In this document: in pieces, positions 35,801-41,245 of the stretch
Numbering within the stretch: the first letter of the stretch is position 1
Layout of the letters: each line of letters begins with the position of its first letter
Origin: an uncultured Schlesneria sp.
Lineage (GTDB): Bacteria > Planctomycetota > Planctomycetia > Planctomycetales > Planctomycetaceae
Assembly: GCA_903904835.1 (NCBI GenBank)
Contig: CAIVEI010000104.1
Span: forward strand, 1-41,907
DNA: 41,907 nt
Direction of reading: 5' to 3'
The notes under the pieces: model-generated
Databases searched by the model: none
Told to the model about the DNA's origin: nothing
Seen by the model: the letters and a program-made list of their open reading frames with translations, nothing else
Translations under genes and position numbers: made by a program

Positions 35801-36842
35801 CAACAACCCCTTGCGACTGGGTCACCTTCCCGATCCGGCCATCCTCAGTCAGCGAATTCGCAACCTGGAATTTTTCGTCCGCAACCGCTTTGTTCATGGC
35901 AATCAACCTCATTTCGGCCAATGGCGGTCCCGCATGTCGTTTCGCCCCGGCGGGCCAGGCGAACAATCCGACCAATCGATGATCGCTTTCGTTAACAAAT
36001 ACTTCCAACTGGATCTTCCCCGTCTTTGCAGGAAGATCCGCCCGATAAACGAGACATGTCTCGTGCCCTGACTTTTTGGTCGACTTACGAGAATTTCGTT
36101 TCTCGAATCGTTGATCAAGCGCCACATCTTCATCGTTCGCGCTCCACGGTGACGCGGCACGCTCAACGGGTTTGGCTCGTAAAAGAGAGGATGCATCAGT
36201 GACCCCGACATCCAGCAATCCCAACAGATCGACTTGTTTCGCAGGGCCCAGGAACCAGGGCGATTCCTCTTCACAAATCGTGTTGGTCGATTCGTCGACT
36301 TTCCAAAGACGAGACCCTGCCGCGATTGCATATCGCACCTCTGACTCTTCCTTTCGGACAAGTCCCGGAGCACGAACGAGAATCTGCGATTCGGTCCCGT
36401 CTTTCGTCAATTGCAGTTCCAGCGTCGATGCCCCGCGAAGTTCTTCCAGAATTGTGGAAAACGGAACTGGGGCTGCGCTCGCCGTCCCGAGATTGCGGGA
36501 GAAAAACCAGGTCACCAGGACCAGCACCGACATTGCAGCCGCAACCGCACCACGCATGGCGAGAGAAAACATGGGAACTCTCCGAGTTGGAACAGGTGTC
36601 GCCGGAATTGGGTAGACAATGACAGGAGGTAACGGGCTCGACTGCCCGATGGCTTGGGCCTTCCTTTCACCCGACTCGTCGAGACCGGCATTTAACGACG
36701 CAATGTCAACAAATAGATCCGACGATCGCTGACGCAACGCATCGAGTCGCTCTCGATCCGGTAGCGCAGCGTCAGCGTCGATCGTGCGCAGCATCGCCCT
36801 CAGTCGAAGATCGTCACCATCAGCAGTCGGTTCTTGAGTCAT
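26832..36842 (-). CDS. Giant VIT/vWA/TPR membrane protein with anti-sigma-like N-terminus
   Basis: 3336 residues from the ATG at 36842; an ATG at 36869 would add nine. Order: cytoplasmic N-terminus of about 85 residues with a helical anti-sigma-like segment; one TM (about 88-112, FSLAMRGAVAAAMSVLVLVT); an extracytoplasmic domain; a FecR-like beta domain (about 340-420, LKPGDWLRTELRGANAVKVV); a VIT domain (about 486-620, with TIEESFVNRTDSRLEGVFHF); a vWA domain (about 740-920) with metal site FLCDTSASMDSE; a Gly/Met-rich linker (about 1157-1200); then about 2000 residues of TPR-like helices. The topology suits an envelope scaffold that signals to the ECF sigma factor encoded just upstream. Codons near 30219-30248 are a copy of the 30-bp repeat in hydB. 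Confidence 0.88.
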   Translation of the reverse strand: MTQEPTADGDDLRLRAMLRTIDADAALPDRERLDALRQRSSDLFVDIASLNAGLDESGERKAQAIGQSSPLPPVIVYPIPATPVPTRRVPMFSLAMRGAVAAAMSVLVLVTWFFSRNLGTASAAPVPFSTILEELRGASTLELQLTKDGTESQILVRAPGLVRKEESEVRYAIAAGSRLWKVDESTNTICEEESPWFLGPAKQVDLLGLLDVGVTDASSLLRAKPVERAASPWSANDEDVALDQRFEKRNSRKSTKKSGHETCLVYRADLPAKTGKIQLEVFVNESDHRLVGLFAWPAGAKRHAGPPLAEMRLIAMNKAVADEKFQVANSLTEDGRIGKVTQSQGVVGLRPMLAKRWTPISQETLLKPGDWLRTELRGANAVKVVLSSDVELTLGPGTLVECLSPTKARVHQGVVQVKLESTPKPPDKTDAVKAETTGEFTLLAPREGSRAFKAGVKQLVRVDRDEKLVDVPETPVWLAGFEGTTTNESIGSLIVTLPDGRNEPLTVGYHKVSVEIRDQIARTTIEESFVNRTDSRLEGVFHFPLPQDASISGFGMWIGNDLIEADVVEKQRAREIYETILRERRDPGLLEWTGGNIFKARVFPIEPHSEKRIKIVHTQVLPLKGNRYRYGYGLRSDLLRTSPLRELSLTVTVNSALALKSVTCPTHSVRSQQTAHSAQVEFVAQEYTPTRDFEVVCEVDQQQSDVVVVPHRRGDDGYFLVQITPPFNRDGGTRLNELIPDGNPLNIVFLCDTSASMDSEKRRQQTDFVNTVLASLGPDDRYRIAACDVGTVWASETALPPTAENVAESINFLNERVSLGWTNLDRAFDDVLKKAVPGTQIVYIGDGIVSSGDTDPAAFVKRLGERFKAVGQTHSGADNRGAVQQSPLAFHAVSVGNSYESIVLNGIASVGNGSVRAIGGEQTPSVVAREWLTEVAQPGLRDVNVEFRGIKVAAVYPGRLPNVPAGTQQILVGRYLPELASGGKADQQGEVIVTGLRGTERVKFAARISFNDAEEGNSFIPRLWGRAHLDHLLAQGPSSLIHDEIIRLSEEFHIITPFTSLLVLETDADRERFGVQRRYEMRDGERFFAAGRDNANYELLQQLMKRAGDWRIGIRRQVLKSLAGLGRNLEVFEQEPQTIVGLASPRSFSSSRSRKEDFFGGMGGGGMGGMGGGMGGGGFAGGMMGGGMMGGGMMGSELDGDMDFPESNILIDRVSGLEVEDLSVLSSSADGRADLRSTISNSINDREEPMSLGLNEGLPAVRKDLPEVRRSLDESPGRQEAAEGLGFELDISQFQDKLTKSRIQKSESDWTDILGTSANAGEASRKSLGKPAYLGRRIANAQQQTDYTSWINTLFPSLEPTPAKRPKNTKDPETWSPESIRLVKSLLRTESLLKLEGGIELRRRVETFDPRWNRSTGRRIDLALYSPTAWLTTAHNPREQTLVNYCDSNERGIYSLAFLLGRSRASVATELQSPPLGLADFSLSPLFQVHSWHTASVEPDGDNRAALVLMNKNAASQLRFTIDTARHVVLSRSAHQDEQLVEQTIYSDFVETAGSWWATKVVTSDEKGRPISETRIEIDLLTKEKFAERISVELAAKPTVQFIHYPTVPLRVARQKVVDGSATFDDFLTMVLYNAQLQQWNEMWKHFDAMERLSADKPGNRWIRTVLLATIRRNEEAMQRLTNEAVRLAAAPAQDDVFLADHIIGIANSLVAGPEHYQLHQSLKPVYARAYSLRLAPLMKFKEVPELADSRASDAIQNEITLDWNDREIASLEGLGRVEEALELRRAMAMANPWDNYRQESYAQKLAVAGQFAAAHARLRQELARPERSIAEEDSLRVAIAGLYSQQADWAGLLEWTSDWIKKNPESRSFDSAYSRHLSAMIYNDQLEGAYALADQWLKDAQVDGKMSAVQRARLDSAINFANGQLFQINFQRMEERWYEPLAETARFFVRHPHHFDVVQRCVSNHYFGHSDVGDQLRGEWLMMLQTELAKLNAVQIETLVGWTLSGRLQLTKPINGRRQLDATEVPSEIWKPIADEVRARWSSTKDQAERHILGETLRTIYASRFRETELLPFLRDRIATTDGTYQPGYVSKLFETLLTTSWTEEIEQEAFARWRELSELAEPVDQMSTQMNGLMRLVDAMLTNRVAAAERQLSDQGAQDKLTRKEIALKKADIRKSARIGLSARLAQEAVKNDDEDKIPRLRVGLRIEQYWLDLQVDQNVAGVEAECWKILGEIPVMPVIKLEEDSPEDVSEDFLVQEELRSQQEFFDAVVRQRAFAMVMYLATRKQASRESVERLLKYIDSGIALGIAQTTKDDSSASQDFTAFWRMTKFRVLVALDRPEQLEKELREWIRADVSTGPWRQSLARIVAERGKLDEAIQLFEACERNHLLSATDYRSLADWYLVVNRRDDYERTRIEAFLQMPEHALAQMFNQVHNRWQQTNIPLPSELDENTLFALKAIFKKSAQPEAYLYQLRNLYAALRDFRLLQMLPDAVLGRSPQQSYGFIQSLRIRMLDELRNEASADEILARVKKLREGELTATDLRALDLLEAAVERKSAEILNQPGPHVDACLAALQRAFQRTWTEGEPLMMSDFLQRLGGFTDERLTAEQIRELRELIPLVPVGSRDHLKMTSNLCQILFWNYGRHNEALQTMEAEYQSYLQANNGIWPYADNEYLGRYAQMFEGANRHAAGEAILKKQIARPANDEQRKWLNDRLMTLYNHALEHDGAVSIGTGRVNLFKPIVDLTIKDLFAASDETVRYNLVARLNTTFDIADRHKLPATVETVTQFAFKTLPQILPKQQFQYQQTVSTILQSISSTLEPKLGLRFVVERIEQWPQRLEIQWQNSWSTLGTQLAHYRKAIGTTDLDDRLLRLAVTQLQKELRRGEGSYQHIYHTGSGFFWAEKTLEFVKAAEAVLNERRTSGRRATAVANYLHNGLKLESRAIEIMLIAHGNGLLNETEQVELVDWLREADRYAEMIPILEQLVVARPDDMNYRTELMAAYFHSERPEQLSRLIEQTDSHFHQAGRWTVENIAQFAQGCEDAEEWEKAVTCLTEAIALHQRSKPASGLNDYELSNYYVSLASAESNLQHTEAAVTAASAAIVCWDARHEQRKHTLTNLKSILRAASDLDDYVRKLDSEAMKTGQDSPILRKAIGDTYQEKNEHAKAIEQYKIAIELQPNDKATHQALIALYDATQNKAAATDQLLKLIELQRHDLTLYQQLASRLKDNEAEAERAATSIIESAPNESESHAAMAELRQNQNRWSEAIPHWEQVAKLRKLEPTGLLKLAAAQVHEQKWEAAKESLHKLNKTEWHSRFNNVTNEIRQLEQRLPK
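30219..30248. repeat. 30-bp dispersed repeat inside the giant gene
   Basis: Identical to 10701-10730. The gene runs on the minus strand, so the repeat is antisense relative to hydB and encodes [12 protein letters not shown] in frame within the TPR region. Confidence 0.9.
33262..33303. repeat. 15-bp tandem repeats encoding Gly-Gly-Gly-Met-Met
   Basis: The unit CCCCCACCCATCATT recurs about three times and corresponds on the coding (minus) strand to GGGMM repeats; the neighbourhood to 33360 is a degenerate Gly/Met-rich stretch (GGMGGMGGGMGGGGFAGG). Slippage-prone linker between the vWA and TPR regions. Confidence 0.8.
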
Positions 36843-36878
36843 GGGCTTTCGCTCAAAGTAGCCATCCACATTAACTTT

Positions 36879-36975
36879 GGGGTCGGGTGTTCAAATTTCA
36901 AAAATGGCCTACACGCCGATTTTCCATCCTCACGAAATCTGTGCGGCCAATTTTGAAATTTGAACACCCGACCCC
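36879..36975. repeat. 31-bp-arm inverted repeat (MITE-like) between sigma factor and giant gene
   Basis: Left arm 36879-36909 starts GGGGTCGGGTGTTCAAATTT; the right arm 36945-36975 is its complement with one mismatch in 31. The spacer is 35 bases. Total 97 bp, occupying most of the 163-bp gap between the ECF gene and the giant gene, so it lies in the leader of one transcript or in the promoter of the other. Confidence 0.85.
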
Positions 36976-37005
36976 CTCTTGTTTCGCTGTGATTCCAAAA
37001 AAATC

Positions 37006-37623
37006 CTATTTCCCCTCAACGGACAATCCGTCAGTCGCAATTGATGGTTCCCGAGTCATTCGTTCGAATCGCGAACGAAACTCACGACGAGCTCGCGCCA
37101 GCTTCGACTTCACCGCATCGACCGATCCCCCATGTTGTGCGGCAATCTCCTCCAGGCTCTGTTCGTCCAGATATTTTGCCGCCAATATGGTTGCGTAGTC
37201 AGACGACAACGAAGCCAGCGTCGCCCGGACGAGATCCGCCATTTCCCCCTGATTCCAGACATCATCCGTGCTGTCCGACTCATCAACCCAGCGCCTCAAT
37301 TGACCAGCCCCGGATTGAACCAGCTCAAACAGTCGTGATCGCCTGTTAATCTGTCTCCAATAAATGGCACTTTGATGATGAGCAATCCCCGTCAGCCAAC
37401 TCCATAAAGTTCCTTTCTCAGCATCGAATTGCCGAGCCGATTTCGCGGCAGCGAGAAACGTTTCTTGAACAACATCGGCGACATCGACAGACGACGAACC
37501 GATTAGACGAGCGACGTACCGCCAGACATCCGTGCTGTAACCGTCATACAGCGCGGTCCAGGCATCACGATGACCGTCTCGCAATCCGCGAATCACGGCC
37601 CGTTGGTCGGGCTCGTCGAGCAA
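37006..37623 (-). CDS. ECF RNA polymerase sigma factor
   Basis: 205 residues. Region 2 is about residues 25-90 (DVADVVQETFLAAAKSARQF, then LWSWLTGIAHHQ) and region 4 about 137-188 (SLSSDYATILAAKYLDEQSL, EEIAAQHGGSVDAVKSKLAR), with a long region 2-4 linker. A TTG at 37623 is the most upstream sensible start; no ATG or GTG lies in frame before it. The giant VIT/vWA protein with a membrane-anchored anti-sigma-like N-terminus lies directly downstream, so this sigma is probably held by that protein. Target promoters are not identifiable. Confidence 0.88.
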   Translation of the reverse strand: MLDEPDQRAVIRGLRDGHRDAWTALYDGYSTDVWRYVARLIGSSSVDVADVVQETFLAAAKSARQFDAEKGTLWSWLTGIAHHQSAIYWRQINRRSRLFELVQSGAGQLRRWVDESDSTDDVWNQGEMADLVRATLASLSSDYATILAAKYLDEQSLEEIAAQHGGSVDAVKSKLARARREFRSRFERMTREPSIATDGLSVEGK

Positions 37624-37862
37624 GTTGACGTCCAGATGATGAAGGAACGAAACGACGTGACACGGATTGTGTCATCACTGATGAGAAAAGACTTTCGCGT
37701 GATCCACTTAACTTACTGTTTACGATATCAAGGGAGAAGACATTCCACGATTGAATTGCATCTCAGACGCAGCCAGGTGTCGCCGAATTCCTTGAGATTG
37801 CAAAAAAATCATGAAATCGATGACGCACAATCGAATGCCCCAAACAGGGACATGAACAATAT

Positions 37863-37890
37863 TGTTTAACCGCGCCTCGAAGAGAAGCGG
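37863..37890 (+). repeat. Dispersed repeat 'GTTTAACC..CTCGAAGA', copy 2
   Basis: GTTTAACCGCGCCTCGAAGA and onward GAAGCGG; direct repeat of copy 3 at 158 bases distance and inverted relative to copy 1 at 15251. Confidence 0.75.
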
Positions 37891-38020
37891 CAGCGGAGCG
37901 GCGGAATTGACGACAGCCGAGGCGTCATTTCTCGTTGGGGCATTGCGAGAAGTCAGGGCCGAGGCCGACCTTCGAACTGATCGGCTGAACGCCGATCCGC
38001 TTACTCCAATCGCTTCATAT

Positions 38021-38048
38021 CGTTTAACCGCACCTCGAAGAAAAGCGG
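38021..38048 (+). repeat. Dispersed repeat 'GTTTAACC..CTCGAAGA', copy 3
   Basis: GTTTAACCGCACCTCGAAGA followed by AAAGCGG; two transitions from copy 2 over the core. Confidence 0.75.
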
Positions 38049-38433
38049 TGTCCGAGCGCGATTTCATCTTCCTTTTTTTTAACCAAGGTGTGCGACGTAT
38101 CAGGTAGTCCCGCACAGATCCGCAAGTGACAAAGCCAGAAGTTTTCTAAAAATTTCGAATTTAGGGGATTTATGAGTGGCGAGGGTTATTCAAGCGGGGT
38201 ATTGTTTTGCCGGATTTTGCGACAGGTGTGTCGGCGAGCGGACCGAAGCATGCACGGTTCGGCACGCTATGCCCGCCTTAATTCTCCAAAAAGCCACCAT
38301 CCGCTGGTCGGGGAATGCACCGCAAGACATTTACGACATTATGTCTTTAATCGACATTCACGGCTGAGATAATTTCATTTCTGACCTTTGCTGATTGAAT
38401 CGTTTATCAACTTCACTCGAAAGGAGCCCGACT

Positions 38434-39081
38434 ATGTATCTTTCTCTTTCAAGACAGCTCGCACTCGCATCGGTTATTCTTGGATTTTGTTCATTAGCGT
38501 CAGCCAACTTGATAACGGTAGACGACGCAACCTTCGGTGCCGGTAGCATGATTCGCGATACCGCCCAAGGCCTTGATTTTCTTAAGTTGAACAATACTGA
38601 GGGTCTGACGACCGGTTATGTTAATTTACAGTTAGGTGTTGGTGGGTAGTTCCAAGGACTGCGCTTCGCCACGAATCAGGAGGTAGCCACGCTGGTTAAC
38701 GATTGGGGTTTTTCACCCGGAGCGAAAGCGGGGATAAACGTCGACGGAAACACGCAAACAGATCAGTTGAGCGGATTCTTGACGCTGCTCGGCGGTTCCA
38801 ATACTCCAGGTTTTGCATGTCCGACGGAGGTTGGGCTAACCGCAACGAACACCGTCGCTTTCATCAATGATTGGAATGATTACACCAATCCGCATGTTTT
38901 TGACGACTTAGTCTATTGGAACAGCCTTTCAGCTTTCGATGGCAACGCTCATGCAGCATCCATGCTCGTAAGGACGAGTCAAGCCACCGTCCCCGAACCG
39001 TCCTCCTTGGCCTTGCTGGGTCTCGGTGCGATCGGATTGGCGATTGGTTCGTACAGACGGAGCCGGGTTTCGGCAGTCTGA
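38434..39081 (+). pseudogene. PEP-CTERM protein interrupted by one in-frame TAG
   Basis: ATG 38434 with AAGGAG upstream. MYLSLSRQLALASVILGFCS LASA is a signal peptide, then LITVDDATFGAGSMIRDTAQ; the frame stops at TAG 38647-38649 after GVGG. The same frame continues without gaps as FQGLRFATNQEVATLVNDWG, to VPEPSSLALLGLGAIGLAIG and a basic tail, ending at 39081. The family form at the break has an aromatic or polar residue (Trp or Gln), so one base change (TGG or CAG to TAG) explains the stop. Total about 215 codons. Either a recent pseudogene, a read error or stop read-through. The ribosome-site context AAGGAGCCC is the same as at the other PEP-CTERM gene ending at 3432. Confidence 0.8.
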
Positions 39082-39247
39082 ACAGCCACATCGGACCTCC
39101 GGGACACTCCCTTTTCAACGAACGGGCGAACGGATTCACGTCGAGAGCTTCCCGAAGGTTTCCCCTAACCTCAACATAGGAGGAGGGTTATATTGGGAGA
39201 ACAAAGGGGGCAGTCCAGTTGTTTTCAGTTGAAGCTACGTACGTCAC

Positions 39248-39287
39248 AAACCTTGGCGTTTGATCGTCTGGTCAAACGCCAAGGTTT
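39248..39287 (+). terminator. Perfect 16-bp hairpin downstream of the PEP-CTERM gene
   Basis: AAACCTTGGCGTTTGA (39248-39263) pairs fully with TCAAACGCCAAGGTTT (39272-39287), loop TCGTCTGG. It lies 167 bases after the gene, without a U-tract. Terminator or repeat. Confidence 0.5.
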
Positions 39288-39533
39288 CGACCACGGAGTG
39301 GATCGTCAATCGAATTAGCATCCAAACGCACGCAACCGTTTCTGGTTGCCTGCGTTTGTTCTTTGGCACAGACGTGAAGATTGTAAATGTACAAACGCAA
39401 AAACTCGTGACGGATCGACCGCCGAATCCATTTCAGAGAGACTGCACACTCTTATCTCAATCTTGAGGTAATGTGGTGTCCCGAAGGCGTAACCTGACGA
39501 CTGGGACCATAGACATGTTCGATCTTTTCGGTT

Positions 39534-39611
39534 TCTCACAGAGACACAGAGACACGGAGGCGTGATCGATCGAGTTCTTATACATCTCTGTGTCTCCGTG
39601 GCTCTGTGAGA
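39534..39611. repeat. Inverted repeat with 26-bp arms (CACAGAGACACAGAGACACGG type)
   Basis: Arms 39534-39559 (TCTCACAGAGACACAGAGAC...) and 39586-39611 are inverted copies with three mismatches, spacer 26 bases. Each arm is itself built of short CACAGAG/CACGGAG direct repeats. Confidence 0.8.
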
Positions 39612-40084
39612 GATCAATTCTTCGCTCGAACTCCAAAGCGAACGCGGGCTTCCTCACCTGCCGTTGACCGGATTAGGCATTCAATGAAATACGATCCAAA
39701 TTGATTCAGCCAACGAAAAGAGTGCCCGTCAAATGTTAATGGTGACCCCTTACCTCATTTATTCCACCACGAAGGACTCGAAGAGCGCGAGGGAATCAGA
39801 GAACGAAACCCTTATCGGTATTTATCATTCCGAGGCGATAAATCGGTGAACATTGATGTCACCGCAGATCACGTAATTGGAAAGGTCGTCGAATTCCACC
39901 TTCGTGGTAACCTTCTGCCGTTTCGGTCGTGCTGTGCCCCCACCCTGGATGCCAGGCAATTATGAAGTTAGTTTCTTTCGATTATGAAATTATAGTGGAA
40001 TACATTGCTAATGGTCAGAGTTGGACTTGGGTAAGCGGTGTTTTGCAGTAGTATTGGAACGAGATTCTCTAATCAGGAATTATC

Positions 40085-40447
40085 ATGGATGATTTCATGT
40101 CGATGTCAGTACAATGTTCTGATGCAAAGGGAATTGTCGCTGAAAGAAACAGGATTTCCCGAGCCTTGCCCCCCGATCTCCAAAAGAAATTCGGAGCGAT
40201 ATTCACCGCTTACCTCGTAAAGTATGGTATTGATGGCATCTACGAACGATTTGCTGGGCGCACAGTGAAAACCATTTTTGAAGAGTTCAACGAAGCTGAT
40301 GCGCCGACGCCGATTGAATCCGGTACAGTCGGCGGTATGCGATTTACACTCTACGATCCACCTGCCAAATCGGCCACGAATGCTGAGATTCCACCTGACG
40401 CGAACGCCGAAACTACCAACGGTGGTATAAATGAACCTGAGAAATAA
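40085..40447 (+). CDS. Hypothetical protein, 120 residues
   Basis: MDDFMSMSVQCSDAKGIVAE opens a helical N-terminal half (to about residue 75, FGAIFTAYLVKYGIDGIYER); the C-terminal 35 residues are low-complexity and acidic/Asn-rich (EIPPDANAETTNGG). No signal peptide, membrane span or known family is recognised. A weak CAGGA precedes the ATG. The SUKH-family gene begins 100 bases downstream on the same strand; a linked function is only a guess from position. Confidence 0.5.
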   Translation: MDDFMSMSVQCSDAKGIVAERNRISRALPPDLQKKFGAIFTAYLVKYGIDGIYERFAGRTVKTIFEEFNEADAPTPIESGTVGGMRFTLYDPPAKSATNAEIPPDANAETTNGGINEPEK

Positions 40448-40549
40448 CTCCCGTTGGTTCAACGCTTTCGTTCCATGAATCGGGATCGCGATGCGTTTTT
40501 GGAAGTGGACGCGATTGACGAATTTCCACCTCGGTTTTGCGGGTCTCCT

Positions 40550-41245
40550 ATGAATCAACCTCAGTCATTTGAAGAATCGTACAAATCGATCTTCGCTTCA
40601 GCCGGCGTTCGATTATTCGAAGAACACCGATCGTCATCGGCAGAGATCGACGAGGCTGAGAAACGCCTGCAACTTATAGTCCCGCAGTCATTACGCGATT
40701 TTTACCTCGTAGCAGGTCGCGAAACTCGAATTAATCAATTTTATAATCGTCTGATACCTCCTGATAAGTGGACTGTGGATGCCGGTCGATTGGTCTTTCT
40801 CGAAGAGAACCGATCGATCGTTTATTGGGGCGTTCCAGTGAAACGCTCTCCGGAAGTTGATGCTCCCGTTTTCCAAGGGGTCAATCGAGGTCCAGAAGGA
40901 ATTGTCTGGCATGAGGAGCACGACCATTGCAGCGAATTTTTGAAAGTTATGGCGGTCTGGCACGCGACCTATGGTGGTGCCGCTCCCTGTTGCGCCGTGG
41001 GATATGTCGATGAGAACCCTTGCCGAAGTCAACTCGATGAAACGTGTACCTTCGTCGGAGAGGTAAACCAGTTGAGAGCCTATTGTCACCCGCACGGCGT
41101 GCTGTCGTTTCTCAAGTGGGAGGATCGATTTCAGCAACGACTCAAGCTGAAACCGTGGCGAGTACACGCCGCTGCGGCGACTGTTGAATATCTGGCATTA
41201 ATCAAGGATTCGATTAACGCACAGTGGGAGGATTGGGGAGGCTGA
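40550..41245 (+). CDS. SMI1/KNR4 (SUKH) family protein
   Basis: 231 residues from ATG 40550; an in-frame ATG at 40475 would add 25 residues, and neither has a clear ribosome site. The SUKH fold shows as SAEIDEAEKRLQLIVPQSLRDFYLVAG (residue 30 on; early helix plus strand), NRLIPPDKW, RLVFLEENRSIVYWGVPV and the late strand FLKVMAVWHATYG. SUKH proteins commonly act as immunity proteins for polymorphic toxins or as scaffolds. No toxin is adjacent; the preceding 120-residue protein is not a recognised toxin. Several internal Cys (PCCAVGYVDENPC) are unusual. Confidence 0.75.
   Translation: MNQPQSFEESYKSIFASAGVRLFEEHRSSSAEIDEAEKRLQLIVPQSLRDFYLVAGRETRINQFYNRLIPPDKWTVDAGRLVFLEENRSIVYWGVPVKRSPEVDAPVFQGVNRGPEGIVWHEEHDHCSEFLKVMAVWHATYGGAAPCCAVGYVDENPCRSQLDETCTFVGEVNQLRAYCHPHGVLSFLKWEDRFQQRLKLKPWRVHAAAATVEYLALIKDSINAQWEDWGG

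Larger units (their letters stand above)
37624..38433. other. Repeat-bearing gap, 810 bp
   Basis: No frame has recognisable homology. It holds two direct copies of the GTTTAACC..CTCGAAGA repeat and a run of eight T at 38073-38080. A 63-codon frame at 38176-38367 has no support. Confidence 0.45.
39082..40084. other. Gene-free stretch, 1003 bp
   Basis: Contains the hairpins at 39248 and 39534. Remaining frames are short and without a recognisable family. Nothing further seen. Confidence 0.5.

Noticed and set aside
38176-38367. 63-codon frame upstream of the broken PEP-CTERM gene
   Set aside because: No homology recognised and no clear ribosome site.
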